Shown one piece after another: positions 28,288 through 38,421 of a stretch of DNA of 64,000 nucleotides. Source of the DNA: Chryseobacterium sp. POL2 (GTDB lineage Bacteria > Bacteroidota > Bacteroidia > Flavobacteriales > Weeksellaceae). Positions within the stretch are counted from its first letter, which is position 1; every line of letters begins with the position of its first letter. The notes under the pieces are model-generated. The model was not told the DNA's origin and ran no database searches. It saw only the letters and a list, made by a program, of their open reading frames with translations. The position numbers and the translations under genes were made by a program. The DNA lies in NCBI RefSeq assembly GCF_011058315.1, contig NZ_CP049298.1:2294001-2358000 (forward strand), in the 5' to 3' direction.

Positions 28288-31200
28288 ATGTCGTTAAAAA
28301 CCATTCAACAATATTTGTTGCCAGATCTTTTAAAAAACGAATTTGGAAAATCCATTTTCGACGCGCTGCAACAACATCAACATATTTCTGTAAAAGGATC
28401 GGCAGGATCTTCTGCTTCTATTTTTGCAGCGGAATTGTTTGTCACTCAGAAGAAAAGTATTCTTTTTATTTTCAATGATAAAGAAGAAGCGCTTTACGCG
28501 AATGCTGAGTTGGAAGATTTAGTCGGAAAAGAAAACGTATTGTATTTTCCAGCCACGCATCTCGATCCTTATCAAATCGAAAAAACGCAGAATGCCAATC
28601 TTGTGCTCCGGACCGAAGTGCTTAACCGACTGAATTCTAGCAAGAAGTCTAAAATTATTGTTGCTTATTCTGGAGCGCTGTCGGAGAAAGTCTTGAAGAA
28701 AGAAGACTTCAAAGCGATTTCACATCATATAAAAGTTGGCGATCAACTGGATTTCGATTTTGTCGATGAGTTGCTCAATCACTATCAGTTTAATCAAACC
28801 GATTTTGTGTCCGAGCCAGGCGAGTTTTCTGTTCGAGGTGGAATTGTCGATGTGTTTTCTTTTGCTAATGAAAAACCTTTCAGAATAACTTTTTTTGGTA
28901 ACGAGGTGGAAAGTATCAAAACTTTTGATATAGAAACGCAACTTTCTATTGGTAAAGTTACAGATTTTCAATTGGTTTCGAACATGAATTATAGTGTTGC
29001 TGGAACTAAAGTTTCTTTGTTTGAGTTGCTTCCTCGAGATTGTTTTGTATTAGCAAAAAATGCTTTCATGTCATTAATTCAGGTTAAGAATTTTTACGAA
29101 AAAGCAGAAGCTAAGTTTGAAACTTTGAGTAAAGATATTAAACATCAATCGCCAAAAGAACTTTTTGTTTCTCCCGAAGATTTTTCTAAAGCTTTGAAAG
29201 ATCGTCCGATGGTGGATTTTACTTTGGACACATTAAAGCTTGATGGTGCTGATTTTTTCCAAGTTGACGCGTTCCAAACCCAGCAACCAACATTTCATAA
29301 AAACTTCGAATTGCTCATCGAAGATCTTATGGAAAAACAGGCCGAAGGCTACGATACTTGGATTTCTTTTTCTACTGAAAAACAAAAAGAAAGACTCGAA
29401 TCTATTTTTGAAGAATTAGAAAAAGAAGTGCCTTATAAAGGATTTTTGTCAGAGCTGCATGAAGGTTTCGTAGATAGTAAAAATAAAATTTCGGTTTATA
29501 CAGATCATCAGATTTTTGATCGTTATCAACGGTTTAAAGCAAAGAATGCATTTGCTAAAAGTGAACAGTTGACACTCAAGGATTTAACATCTTTAAAGAT
29601 TGGAGATTTCATTACGCATATCGATCATGGGATTGGCAAATTCATGGGATTGGTAAAAGTGAATAATGATGGCAAAGTTCAGGAGTGTTTTAAGCTAAGT
29701 TATAAAAATGGAGATTTGCTTTATGTAAGTATTCATTCACTTCACAAAATTTCAAAATATAACGGACCAGACGGTCGCGAGATTGTTCTCAGCAAACTCG
29801 GTTCGCCCGCATGGAAGTCTTTAAAACAGAAAACGAAAGCTAAGGTTAAGCAGATTGCATTTGATTTGATTAAGCTTTATGCTCAAAGAAAAATGGCTAG
29901 AGGATTTGCATTTTCGCCAGATTCTTATTTGCAAAATGAGTTAGAAGCTAGCTTTCTGTATGAAGATACACCCGACCAGGAAAAAGCGACCATTGATGTC
30001 AAACACGATATGGAAGCCGAAACGGTGATGGATAGGTTAATTTGTGGTGATGTAGGTTTTGGTAAGACCGAGGTTGCGATCCGTGCGGCTTTCAAAGCAG
30101 CGACAGATGGAAAGCAAGTTGCGATTTTGGTACCTACGACTATTTTGGCTTTTCAACATTACCGAAGCTTTAAAGAAAGACTTAAAGACTTTCCTGTTAA
30201 CGTGTCGTATCTCAATAGGTTCCGAACGGCAAAACAAAAATCCGAAACCTTACAAGGCTTAGAAGATGGTAAAATTGATATTGTTATCGGAACACATCAG
30301 TTGGTTGGTAAAAATGTCAAGTTCAAGGATTTAGGTTTATTAATTATTGATGAAGAACATAAGTTTGGTGTTTCTGTAAAAGATAAATTAAAAACGTTGA
30401 AAAGCGATATAGATACTTTGACCTTGACCGCAACGCCTATACCTAGAACATTACAGTTTTCTTTGATGGCTGCGCGCGATTTATCGGTCATCAAAACGCC
30501 ACCGCCCAATCGTCAACCTGTTGATACGCAGATGATAGGTTTTGATGAAGAAGTCATTCGTGATGCTGTTTCTTATGAGTTGCAACGTGACGGGCAAGTT
30601 TATTTTATTAACAACAGAATCGAAAACTTAAAAGACATTGCCGGACTTATCCAAAGATTGGTGCCAGATGCACGTGTTATTACAGGACATGGCCAAATGG
30701 ATGGCAAGAAGTTAGAAGAAAATGTTTTGGATTTTATGGAAGGCAAATACGATGTATTGGTATCTACAACCATTGTTGAAAGTGGCGTGGATGTTCCGAA
30801 TGCTAATACGATTTTCATAAATGATGCGCAGCGTTTCGGGATGGCGGATTTGCACCAGATGCGTGGACGTGTCGGACGTAGTAATAGAAAAGCTTTTTGC
30901 TATCTTGTAACACCGCCGATGGATATGATGACTTCGGATGCTAGAAAACGTCTTGAAGCGATAGAGCAGTTTTCAGATTTAGGAAGTGGTTTTCAGATTG
31001 CGATGAAGGATTTGGAAATTCGTGGCGCTGGAGATTTGTTAGGTGGCGAGCAAAGTGGATTTATCAACGAAATGGGGTTTGAAGCCTATCAAAAAATCAT
31101 GCAAGAAGCACTTGAAGAATTAAAAGATGATGAAGAATTCGAAAAATTATTTGAGAATGAAGAAGAACGTCAAAAACTGATTAAAACTACGAAAGATGTT

Positions 31201-31656
31201 AATATTGAAACAGATCTAGACCTCATGTTGCCAGACGATTATGTGTCGAGCACAGAAGAAAGGCTGTCGCTTTACCAAAAATTAGCAGATATTGATAACG
31301 AAAAAGATTTAAATAAATTCGAAAACGAATTGATTGACCGTTTCGGAAATCTTCCAAAAGAAGCCATTAACTTGCTGAAAAATGTCAGCCTGAAATGGTT
31401 GGCTGCGGATATTGGATTTGATAAAATTGCTATGAAAAAACACACGTTCTTAGGCTATTTCCCGAGTAATCCACAAGATAAGTTTTATCAAACAGAAAAA
31501 TTCCGGAAAGTGATAGCTTATCTCCAGCAAAATCCCGCCGAAGCACAACTCAAAGAAAAAGCAGGGAAGGAGGGAAGTCAACTGATGATGCGTATTGACA
31601 ATATTAATAATGTGGACGCCGTTAATGTTTTATTAGAGAAGATTTTGGCAAGTTAA
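28288..31656 (+). CDS. mfd: Transcription-repair coupling factor Mfd
   Basis: Mfd removes stalled RNA polymerase and recruits UvrA. Domains in order: UvrB-like N-terminal region (about residues 1-330), RNA-polymerase-binding CarD-like domain (IGDFITHIDHGIGKFMG, about 445), helicase motifs GDVGFGKTEVA (Walker A), DEEHKFGV (Walker B), TATPIPRTLQ, VESGVDVPNANT and QMRGRVGRSNRKAFCY, then the C-terminal TRCF domain. The 1122-aa length from MSLKTIQQ is normal; the frame is open 22 codons further upstream without supporting features. A TATATTTG box at 28212-28219 lacks a convincing -33 partner. Confidence 0.96.
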   Translation: MSLKTIQQYLLPDLLKNEFGKSIFDALQQHQHISVKGSAGSSASIFAAELFVTQKKSILFIFNDKEEALYANAELEDLVGKENVLYFPATHLDPYQIEKTQNANLVLRTEVLNRLNSSKKSKIIVAYSGALSEKVLKKEDFKAISHHIKVGDQLDFDFVDELLNHYQFNQTDFVSEPGEFSVRGGIVDVFSFANEKPFRITFFGNEVESIKTFDIETQLSIGKVTDFQLVSNMNYSVAGTKVSLFELLPRDCFVLAKNAFMSLIQVKNFYEKAEAKFETLSKDIKHQSPKELFVSPEDFSKALKDRPMVDFTLDTLKLDGADFFQVDAFQTQQPTFHKNFELLIEDLMEKQAEGYDTWISFSTEKQKERLESIFEELEKEVPYKGFLSELHEGFVDSKNKISVYTDHQIFDRYQRFKAKNAFAKSEQLTLKDLTSLKIGDFITHIDHGIGKFMGLVKVNNDGKVQECFKLSYKNGDLLYVSIHSLHKISKYNGPDGREIVLSKLGSPAWKSLKQKTKAKVKQIAFDLIKLYAQRKMARGFAFSPDSYLQNELEASFLYEDTPDQEKATIDVKHDMEAETVMDRLICGDVGFGKTEVAIRAAFKAATDGKQVAILVPTTILAFQHYRSFKERLKDFPVNVSYLNRFRTAKQKSETLQGLEDGKIDIVIGTHQLVGKNVKFKDLGLLIIDEEHKFGVSVKDKLKTLKSDIDTLTLTATPIPRTLQFSLMAARDLSVIKTPPPNRQPVDTQMIGFDEEVIRDAVSYELQRDGQVYFINNRIENLKDIAGLIQRLVPDARVITGHGQMDGKKLEENVLDFMEGKYDVLVSTTIVESGVDVPNANTIFINDAQRFGMADLHQMRGRVGRSNRKAFCYLVTPPMDMMTSDARKRLEAIEQFSDLGSGFQIAMKDLEIRGAGDLLGGEQSGFINEMGFEAYQKIMQEALEELKDDEEFEKLFENEEERQKLIKTTKDVNIETDLDLMLPDDYVSSTEERLSLYQKLADIDNEKDLNKFENELIDRFGNLPKEAINLLKNVSLKWLAADIGFDKIAMKKHTFLGYFPSNPQDKFYQTEKFRKVIAYLQQNPAEAQLKEKAGKEGSQLMMRIDNINNVDAVNVLLEKILAS

Positions 31657-31695
31657 TATTAATTGAAATAAACTACTTTTGTAAAAATTTAAAAG

Positions 31696-32562
31696 ATGAT
31701 GAAATTTAATTTCAAAATTTTATTCGTTCTCGGAGCGGCTTTGGTGATGAATGCCTGCGATACGTCGAGAGATATAAATGGCGATTTGTTGGTTGGTGTT
31801 GACTATGACGGAACCGAACTTCCCGATACTGGAGGGGATAACGAAACCGCAGTGAAGAAAATCAAAAAAATTGTTGATACCAATGTGGATGGCGAAACTA
31901 TGACCACTGAATATACCTACAATGGCAGCAAACTTGTGGGTGTTACAGCAAAATCTACAGAAGGCGACGATGCAACTTATACCTTAGTTTATGATGGCGA
32001 TGTGTTGACTAAAGTTACCTTAAATCAAATCGAAGAAGGCGAAAAACTAGATACAAAATTTGATCTTAATTATACAGGTGATAAATTAGTTTCTTGTACA
32101 GGTGTCGCGACTTCGGGGGGCGAACAAGTCCATGTTGCTAATACCATTTTTTCTTATTCAGCAAGTGGTATTTCTAATGTGAAAACAACATATCAAGCAG
32201 GAACAACTGAAATCGGAAAACTTGAAACGCTAATTGGTTTTGCTTCGGGAAATATTAATAAATTTAATATCACGATGACTTCCATGGGAATTCCTATCGT
32301 AACTGAAAATACACCCTCTAACTATGATGACAAGAAAAATCCATTTGCAGCTTTCCCAGAAGCTTTTAAAGTTTTTTCTCTGAATTTTATGTTTGGATCT
32401 TCTCCCATTGCAGTTCTGTCAAAGAATAATTACAGAACATTAAAATCTGTTGTTATGGGACAAACTATGACGATTAGTGTAAATTATGAGTATAACGCGG
32501 ACGGTTACCCAGTTTCTGGAACAAGAAGTGACGGCGGAAAAATTACATTTCAATATTATTAA
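31696..32562 (+). CDS. Putative lipoprotein with beta-repeat character
   Basis: A 288-aa protein with a lipoprotein signal ending MNAC (about Cys21). The body alternates TYNGSKLVGV, VYDGDVLTKV, NYTGDKLVSC and YEYNADGYPVSG motifs, a repeating beta pattern resembling YD/RHS-type repeats often seen in Bacteroidota lipoproteins. No defined family was recognised. It lies between mfd and pth on the same strand, 3 bases before pth, so it may be co-transcribed with both. Confidence 0.7.
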   Translation: MMKFNFKILFVLGAALVMNACDTSRDINGDLLVGVDYDGTELPDTGGDNETAVKKIKKIVDTNVDGETMTTEYTYNGSKLVGVTAKSTEGDDATYTLVYDGDVLTKVTLNQIEEGEKLDTKFDLNYTGDKLVSCTGVATSGGEQVHVANTIFSYSASGISNVKTTYQAGTTEIGKLETLIGFASGNINKFNITMTSMGIPIVTENTPSNYDDKKNPFAAFPEAFKVFSLNFMFGSSPIAVLSKNNYRTLKSVVMGQTMTISVNYEYNADGYPVSGTRSDGGKITFQYY

Positions 32563-32565
32563 ATT

Positions 32566-33129
32566 ATGAAATATCTTATTGTCGGATTAGGCAACAAAGG
32601 TGACGAATATACAGAAACCCGGCATAATGTCGGGTTTAAAGTTGCTGAAAAAATCGCTGAAAAAATTGAAGCACCTTTCAAATCAAGCAACTTTGGATTA
32701 TTAGCAGAAGGAAAACATAAAGGCCGAAAAGTCTTTGTCTTAAAACCGGATACTTACATGAATTTGAGTGGAAATGCCGTCCGGTTTTGGATGCAAAAAG
32801 AAAACATTCCTTTAGAAAATATATTGATTGTTACTGATGATTTGGCCTTGCCATTCGGAACTTTAAGAATGAAAATGAAGGGCGGAGCAGGCGGACACAA
32901 TGGGCTACGCAATATTGAAGAAGTTCTTAAAACGGGCAATTATACAAGACTCCGTTTTGGGATTTCAGCAGAATTTAAAGATGGCCAACAAGTTGATTAT
33001 GTCTTAGGAAAATGGTCCGACGAAGAAAATGAAAAACTACAAGAACGATTGGACAAGTTTGCAAATGCCTGTTTATCATTTGTTTTTGCTGGCGTGGGCA
33101 ACACGATGACCGCCTACAACGGAAAATAA
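32566..33129 (+). CDS. pth: Peptidyl-tRNA hydrolase
   Basis: It recycles peptidyl-tRNA released by stalled ribosomes. The family motifs are clear: LIVGLGNKGDEYTETRHNVGF (His in RHNVGF catalytic), KPDTYMNLSG (Asn binding site), DDLALPFG (Asp) and GGAGGHNGLRNI. At 187 aa it has the normal length. It follows the lipoprotein gene by 3 bases and is the last gene before a terminator shared with sodA. Confidence 0.96.
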   Translation: MKYLIVGLGNKGDEYTETRHNVGFKVAEKIAEKIEAPFKSSNFGLLAEGKHKGRKVFVLKPDTYMNLSGNAVRFWMQKENIPLENILIVTDDLALPFGTLRMKMKGGAGGHNGLRNIEEVLKTGNYTRLRFGISAEFKDGQQVDYVLGKWSDEENEKLQERLDKFANACLSFVFAGVGNTMTAYNGK

Positions 33130-33144
33130 AAATTACAAATAAAA

Positions 33145-33174
33145 AAGGAAGTTAGCCCGAGAGATAACTTCCTT
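33145..33174. terminator. Bidirectional terminator between pth and sodA
   Basis: AAGGAAGTTA (33145-33154) pairs with TAACTTCCTT (33165-33174) over a 10-base loop, with an A run on one side, between convergent genes. Confidence 0.7.
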
Positions 33175-33199
33175 CTTTATAAGAGAGATTGTTTGTAGC

Positions 33200-33796
33200 C
33201 TATTTGTTATAAAGTTCTTCCACTTTATCCCAGTTGATAACATCAAAGAAAGAACCTACATAGTCAGGTCTTCTGTTTTGATAGTTCAAATAATAAGCGT
33301 GTTCCCAAACGTCAAGACCAAGAATTGGAGTCCCTTTGCAATCTGCCACTGGCATTAGTGGGTTATCTTGGTTAGGTGTTGAGCATACCGCAACACTTCC
33401 GTCCTCCTTTTTACATAGCCAAGCCCATCCAGATCCAAATCTAGTTTTAGCCGCTTCAGAAAAATCAGTTTTGAATTTTTCAAAACCACCATATTTTTCA
33501 ATTTCTTCTTTTACTTTTCCTACAGGCTCTTTGCTTCCACCCGGTGTCAGAATTTCCCAGAACAAAGTATGGTTAAAATGTCCACCGCCATTATTTCTTA
33601 CAGCAGGCTTATCAGTCCCAATTTTGCAAACTTCTTCAATCGTTTTACCTTCTAGTTCTGTCCCTTCGATAGCTTTGTTAAGATTGTCAACATAAGCTTG
33701 GTGGTGTTTAGTATAGTGGATTTCCATTGTTCTTGCATCGATGTTCGGTTCTAGAGCATCATACGCATAACCTAATTTAGGTAATTCAAAAGCCAT
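33200..33796 (-). CDS. sodA: Superoxide dismutase, Mn/Fe type
   Basis: It converts superoxide to hydrogen peroxide and oxygen. Metal ligands are recognisable: His27 (MEIHYTKHH), His76 ([10 protein letters not shown]) and Asp/His in [12 protein letters not shown]. The segment [11 protein letters not shown] carries the Gln typical of manganese enzymes, so Mn or cambialistic use is more likely than Fe; this is inference. No signal peptide, so cytoplasmic. A CAAATTTA box (minus-strand TAAATTTG) at 33832-33839 may be the -7 element; no matching -33 was found. Confidence 0.95.
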   Translation of the reverse strand: MAFELPKLGYAYDALEPNIDARTMEIHYTKHHQAYVDNLNKAIEGTELEGKTIEEVCKIGTDKPAVRNNGGGHFNHTLFWEILTPGGSKEPVGKVKEEIEKYGGFEKFKTDFSEAAKTRFGSGWAWLCKKEDGSVAVCSTPNQDNPLMPVADCKGTPILGLDVWEHAYYLNYQNRRPDYVGSFFDVINWDKVEELYNK

Positions 33797-33919
33797 AATA
33801 ATTGTTTTTTATTGTTAATGTTCTTAATTCCCAAATTTAATCAATAATTGTGCGAGTCTCCGAATAATACAGTCAATTTTATAAATCTTTAACATTGTTT
33901 TATTAAATGATTGAAATTT

Positions 33920-34035
33920 GGGCGGACATTTCGGGCTGTGCAGGGGTTTCGTCTTTGCAAGCCTTTGCGTTTTGCCATGCGTTTGCTCAGACCGCTCGCT
34001 GCGCTCGCGCCCTTTCCATCCCGGCCGCGATGAGG
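33920..34035. repeat. GC-rich intergenic repeat-like island A
   Basis: About 115 bases are far more GC-rich than the surroundings and have no coding character. They begin GGGCGGACATTTCGGGCT, contain CCGCTCGCTGCGCTCGCGCC and end near CCATCCCGGCCGCGATGAGG. Word order resembles island B at 43686-43830 (GGGCG start, CATTTCGG.CT, TTCCATC near the end). Chryseobacterium-type genomes carry dispersed elements of this look; copy number here cannot be checked. Confidence 0.5.
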
Positions 34036-34098
34036 TTTTCGGTAGAAAGTTTTATATGGAAGAAAAATGTATTTTTACGAGCAACAATTTACTTCAAT

Positions 34099-35136
34099 AT
34101 GAAAAGACTTACTAACCTGCTATTAGTTCTGATGCTTATTCCAAGCTTTGTAATTTCTCAAAACTATAATAAAACCAAAAGCATAAAACTTAATTATCCT
34201 ATTCAAGATTTTTCTAGAAAAACAAAAAGCCTTGAAGTTATAGACCTCCGCGCGGAGGAAGAAATAGGGAAAATTGTATATCGTGGAAATTATTATGCTT
34301 TTTCTTTTCCTACAAATAATGCAAAAAATGACATCGAAAACTGGTATCGCAAACAAAATAAAAAAGAAGGGATCAATGATATTGTGATGCTTATTGAGGA
34401 TTTTAACATCAAAAATACTATGAGAGACAATACAATCTATTGTAATCTAGATATTAAGATGTCAACTTTTCTTAAAACGTCAGAAGGATATTATTTTCTG
34501 AGTCGTTTTGATGATGTCTTAGGTTTGGACTCTAAAGTTGTTTCGGGATTACCAAATTCTTTTGTTGAAAACATTGCAAAAATTTTACAAAAATTACTGT
34601 CAGACTCTTATAGCGCAAAACCTAGGGAAACCTTAATTCCTTTTGACCAACTAAAAAACTATGAAACAATCATGTATCCGCAAATTCCAGCACTTGCCAA
34701 TGCAGATCTTAAAGATGGTGTTTACACTGATTTTAAAAGTTTTTTTCAACAAGAGCCTAAAGAAGGTTATCAAATGTTAATGGAAGATGAAGAATTTACA
34801 AAGGCTGTTAATCCTATTACAAAAGATAAAATCCCTGCGCGAAAAATATTTGCTTTTGTAAAAGATGCTAAGGCCTTCAAGAATACTGCGTTAGGTTTTA
34901 AAGAACTACAAAAAGATGATAATGGCTTCTATTTGTATGCAAACCGAGGTATTTTATATCCAGAAGAATTCAAAGTTTCGCCTTGGTTTTTTGTAGGATT
35001 TGGGATTATTGGCTATACTGTTGCTGCAACTGTTGAAGTTATTAGCAATGACGTAAAAAATGATAAAGCCCAGGCTGCCGATAAAAATAATGTTTACATT
35101 GACCCTTTTATGGGTACATATAGCTTTAATCAATAA
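34099..35136 (+). CDS. Exported protein of unknown function
   Basis: A 345-aa protein starting at MKRLTNLLLVLMLIPSF with a signal peptide ending near ISQ. The frame is open for 64 more codons upstream, but that part runs through a GC-rich repeat-like island and was rejected. The mature part is mixed, with Lys/Asn-rich helices and, near the C-terminus, a membrane-like segment WFFVGFGIIGYTVAATVEV followed by NDVKNDKAQAADKNN. No family was recognised. It is monocistronic, with a terminator downstream. Confidence 0.72.
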   Translation: MKRLTNLLLVLMLIPSFVISQNYNKTKSIKLNYPIQDFSRKTKSLEVIDLRAEEEIGKIVYRGNYYAFSFPTNNAKNDIENWYRKQNKKEGINDIVMLIEDFNIKNTMRDNTIYCNLDIKMSTFLKTSEGYYFLSRFDDVLGLDSKVVSGLPNSFVENIAKILQKLLSDSYSAKPRETLIPFDQLKNYETIMYPQIPALANADLKDGVYTDFKSFFQQEPKEGYQMLMEDEEFTKAVNPITKDKIPARKIFAFVKDAKAFKNTALGFKELQKDDNGFYLYANRGILYPEEFKVSPWFFVGFGIIGYTVAATVEVISNDVKNDKAQAADKNNVYIDPFMGTYSFNQ

Positions 35137-35155
35137 GATTTCATCTGATTTACAG

Positions 35156-35185
35156 AAAAAAGGGGCTTTTTAAGTCTCTTTTTTT
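35156..35185 (+). terminator. Terminator upstream of lepA
   Basis: AAAAAAGGGGC and GTCTCTTTTTT form an imperfect stem (with G-U pairs) over a 7-base loop, ending in a T run. A TATCTTTG box (35185-35192) begins in the T run and may be the lepA -7 element. Confidence 0.5.
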
Positions 35186-35211
35186 ATCTTTGCAAATTAC
35201 AAGAGTTATAC

Positions 35212-37008
35212 ATGAAAAATATAAGAAACTTCTGCATCATTGCACATATCGATCACGGTAAAAGTACTTTGGCAGACAGACTTTTAGAATATACCAATAC
35301 CGTTACCCAAAGAGAGCTTCAATCTCAGACTTTGGATGACATGGATTTGGAAAAAGAACGCGGTATCACCATTAAATCTCACGCCATCCAAATGGACTAT
35401 GAGTATAAAGGTGAAAAATTTGTTCTTAACCTTATTGACACACCAGGACACGTAGATTTTTCTTACGAAGTTTCTCGTTCTATTGCCGCTTGTGAAGGTG
35501 CTTTGCTCATTGTAGATGCAGCTCAAAGTATTCAGGCGCAAACCATTTCCAACCTTTATTTGGCGTTAGAAAACGACCTTACGATTATTCCGATTCTTAA
35601 TAAAATAGACCTTCCTTCGGCTAATCCTGAAGAAGTGACCGATGAAATTATGAATCTTATCGGTTGCGAATATGAGGATGTTTTAAGAGTTTCAGGAAAA
35701 ACAGGTGATGGGGTCCACAATCTTTTAGAGCAAATCGTAGAAAGAATTCCAGCTCCAGTGGGTGAACCCGATGCACCGCTTCAAGCTTTGATTTTTGACT
35801 CTGTTTATAATCCTTTCCGAGGAATTGAAGCTTATTTTAAAGTCGTAAACGGAAGCATCAAAAAAGGCCAAAAAGTAAAATTCATGGCAACAGGAAAAAC
35901 CTATGATGCCGATGAAGTGGGAACTTTGAAACTTAAGCAACTTCCAAAACAAGAAATTAAAACAGGAGATGTTGGTTATATTATTTCCGGGATTAAAGAT
36001 GCTCGCGAAGTAAAAGTGGGCGACACCATTACCGCAACAGATAATCCAGCATTGGCAGCAATCGACGGTTTCGAAGAAGTAAAACCAATGGTTTTCGCAG
36101 GTATTTACCCTATTGAATCTGAAGATTTTGAAGAATTGAGATTTTCATTAGAAAAACTTCGATTGAATGATGCTTCTTTGGTTTTCGAGCCAGAAAGTTC
36201 TGCAGCTTTAGGATTTGGTTTCCGTTGCGGATTCTTAGGAATGCTTCATATGGAAATTGTGCAAGAGCGTTTGGATAGAGAGTTTAACATGAATGTTATT
36301 ACCACCGTTCCCAACGTATCTTACTATGGATATACAAAGAAAGAACCAGAAGTTCCGATCTTGATTAACAACCCGTCAGAAATGATGGATCCCATGACGA
36401 TGGATCGCGTGGAAGAACCTTATATTAAAGCTTCTATCATCACAAAATCAGATTTTGTAGGTGCTGTAATGACGCTTTGTATTGAAAAACGTGGCGAAAT
36501 TGTCAACCAAAGTTATTTAACCGCAGACAGAGTAGAATTAATTTTCAATATGCCATTGGCGGAAGTTGTTTTCGATTTCTACGATCGTTTAAAATCAATT
36601 TCTAAAGGATATGCCTCTTTCGATTATCATCCAATCGGATTCCGTGCTTCTAAATTAGTGAAAATGGACATCCTTATTAATGGTGATATGGTAGATGCTT
36701 TATCTTCATTAATTCACGATTCCAATGCTTATTACATTGGAAAAAGAATGTGCGAAAAATTGCGTGAGTTGATTCCAAGACAACAGTTTGACATTGCTGT
36801 TCAGGCCGCTTTGGGAGCGAAAATTATCGCTAGAGAGACCATTAAAGCGCTAAGAAAAGACGTTACCGCAAAGTGTTATGGTGGCGACATCTCCAGAAAA
36901 CGTAAACTTCTTGAAAAACAAAAAGAAGGGAAGAAGAAAATGAAACAAATTGGTCGTGTAGAAGTTCCTCAATCTGCATTTATGGCTGTATTGAAGCTGA
37001 ACGATTAA
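35212..37008 (+). CDS. lepA: Elongation factor 4 (LepA)
   Basis: LepA is a ribosome-associated translational GTPase. GTPase motifs: [13 protein letters not shown] (G1), RGITIKS (G2), [14 protein letters not shown] (G3) and NKIDLPS (G4). The LepA-specific C-terminal region is present ([36 protein letters not shown]). At 598 aa it has the normal length. It is monocistronic, ending at a strong terminator immediately before the IS3 element. Confidence 0.97.
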   Translation: MKNIRNFCIIAHIDHGKSTLADRLLEYTNTVTQRELQSQTLDDMDLEKERGITIKSHAIQMDYEYKGEKFVLNLIDTPGHVDFSYEVSRSIAACEGALLIVDAAQSIQAQTISNLYLALENDLTIIPILNKIDLPSANPEEVTDEIMNLIGCEYEDVLRVSGKTGDGVHNLLEQIVERIPAPVGEPDAPLQALIFDSVYNPFRGIEAYFKVVNGSIKKGQKVKFMATGKTYDADEVGTLKLKQLPKQEIKTGDVGYIISGIKDAREVKVGDTITATDNPALAAIDGFEEVKPMVFAGIYPIESEDFEELRFSLEKLRLNDASLVFEPESSAALGFGFRCGFLGMLHMEIVQERLDREFNMNVITTVPNVSYYGYTKKEPEVPILINNPSEMMDPMTMDRVEEPYIKASIITKSDFVGAVMTLCIEKRGEIVNQSYLTADRVELIFNMPLAEVVFDFYDRLKSISKGYASFDYHPIGFRASKLVKMDILINGDMVDALSSLIHDSNAYYIGKRMCEKLRELIPRQQFDIAVQAALGAKIIARETIKALRKDVTAKCYGGDISRKRKLLEKQKEGKKKMKQIGRVEVPQSAFMAVLKLND

Positions 37009-37020
37009 TTTTAAAAATAT

Positions 37021-37055
37021 AAAAAACGCCAACTTAAATAAAGTTGGCGTTTTTT
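37021..37055. terminator. Bidirectional terminator after lepA
   Basis: AAAAAACGCCAACTT (37021-37035) pairs perfectly with AAGTTGGCGTTTTTT (37041-37055). Before the IS insertion it probably also served umuC from the other side. Confidence 0.8.
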
Positions 37056-37065
37056 ATTTAAACAT

Positions 37066-37090
37066 TGTAACGTCCTGAAATAGCGATACA
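37066..37090 (+). repeat. Left terminal inverted repeat of the IS3 element
   Basis: TGTAACGTCCTGAAA, four variable bases, then GATACA, matching the right end read in reverse. Confidence 0.88.
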
Positions 37091-37108
37091 AAAAAAATAA
37101 TCGTTATT

Positions 37109-37537
37109 ATGGAAGAAAGAAACAATTATGTCAAACGCACTCAGCGAGATTACAGTATGTCTTTTAAGTTGAGTGTTGTAAAAGAAATCGAGTGTGGGGA
37201 GTTATCTACTGTGGGCGCTTGCCGTAAGTATGGCATCCAAGCTCGAAGCACAGTTGTGAGTTGGCTCAGAAAATTTGGTACCTTTGATTGGGAGAACCAA
37301 ACACCTTCAAATATGCCAAAGTCACCAGAACAAAAGATCATGGAGCTTGAAGCCCAAGTAAAGCTTTTGCAAAAGCAGAAGGCTTTCCTTGAGAAACAGG
37401 CTTATGTGGCTGATAAAAAAGCCATTATTTTCGATATGATGATTAACCTTGCCGAAGAGGAATATCAAATTGATATACGAAAAAACTCACCACCCGAACT
37501 ATCGAATCTTTCCGAAAGGAACAAAAAGAAACCATAA
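37109..37537 (+). CDS. IS3-family transposase OrfA (helix-turn-helix)
   Basis: A 142-aa protein with an N-terminal helix-turn-helix (about residues 15-65; FKLSVVKEIE, TVGACRKYGI, STVVSWLRKFG) that binds the element ends, followed by a leucine/Gln-rich coiled coil (EQKIMELEAQVKLLQKQKAF) for multimerisation. At residue 124 the sequence CGA AAA AAC contains the heptamer AAAAAAC (37480-37486), a classic -1 slippery site, from which the orfB frame is open without a stop. A fused OrfAB is therefore expected. Confidence 0.9.
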   Translation: MEERNNYVKRTQRDYSMSFKLSVVKEIECGELSTVGACRKYGIQARSTVVSWLRKFGTFDWENQTPSNMPKSPEQKIMELEAQVKLLQKQKAFLEKQAYVADKKAIIFDMMINLAEEEYQIDIRKNSPPELSNLSERNKKKP

Positions 37538-37551
37538 GTTTCTCCTGTGAA

Positions 37552-38397
37552 TTGTTCGGGGTTGACCGACAGGTTTATTATCGTCATTTAAAGCGAAGAG
37601 CAAAGCGGCAACAAAATGCACAGCAGGTTGTGGATTGGGTAGCAGAGCTGCGAATGATTCATCCAAAAATGGGTGGAAAGAAACTGTATTTTCTTTTGAA
37701 AGAGAAACTTGAAAATTTAAGAATTGGCAGAGACAAATTCTTTGACTTCTTAAGGGCTAACCATTTGTTAACCATTCCCAAAAGAAGTTATCACAAAACG
37801 ACCAATTCGTATCATCGTTTTAAAAAACATAAAAATTTGATTAAAGATTATCAATACAAAAAGCCTAATAATGTTTGGGTATCGGATATCACCTACTTGG
37901 GAAACAGAGAAAACCCAGCCTATTTAAGCTTGATAACCGATGCTTATTCTAAGAAAATCGTAGGCTTTGATGTGTCGGATTCTTTGGCTACAGCATCTTG
38001 TTTAAATGCTCTAAAAATGGCATTAAAAAAAGAAAACCCGAAGAGTCTTATTCATCACTCAGACAGAGGTTTACAATATTGTTCCGATGATTATAAAAAG
38101 CTATTGAAAAAGCATAAAATCCGTTGTAGTATGACACAAGAATCAGATCCTTATGAGAATGCCATAGCCGAAAGAATCAATGGAATTTTAAAACAGGAAT
38201 ATGATATTGATAAATTTAATGTAGATTTGAATACAAGAAAGATTTTGGTTAAACAAACTGTAAAAGTTTATAATGAGTTCAGACCACACTTGTCAAACCA
38301 TTATTTAACGCCGATGCAAATGCACCAACAACAAGAATTAATACCAAAATCTTACAAAAAGAAAAACAGTACAAATACGAATATATGTACTGTTTAA
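37552..38397 (+). CDS. IS3-family transposase OrfB (DDE integrase domain)
   Basis: The catalytic part of the transposase: HTH_21-like N-terminus (LRMIHPKMGGKKLYFLL), then an rve-type core with D in WVSDITYLG, D in HHSDRGLQY and E in NAIAERINGILKQEY. The listed start is a TTG. The frame is open back to 37480 through SCELFGVDRQVYYR, typical of the fused product, so production by -1 frameshifting from orfA is more likely than independent initiation. Length and triad are intact. Confidence 0.9.
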   Translation: MFGVDRQVYYRHLKRRAKRQQNAQQVVDWVAELRMIHPKMGGKKLYFLLKEKLENLRIGRDKFFDFLRANHLLTIPKRSYHKTTNSYHRFKKHKNLIKDYQYKKPNNVWVSDITYLGNRENPAYLSLITDAYSKKIVGFDVSDSLATASCLNALKMALKKENPKSLIHHSDRGLQYCSDDYKKLLKKHKIRCSMTQESDPYENAIAERINGILKQEYDIDKFNVDLNTRKILVKQTVKVYNEFRPHLSNHYLTPMQMHQQQELIPKSYKKKNSTNTNICTV

Positions 38398-38421
38398 AAT
38401 AAAATTTTATTGGTCTAATCC

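Noticed and set aside
33907-34098. N-terminal extension of the secreted protein at 34099
   Set aside because: The 64 codons run through a GC-rich repeat-like island and put a large non-signal segment before a normal signal peptide.
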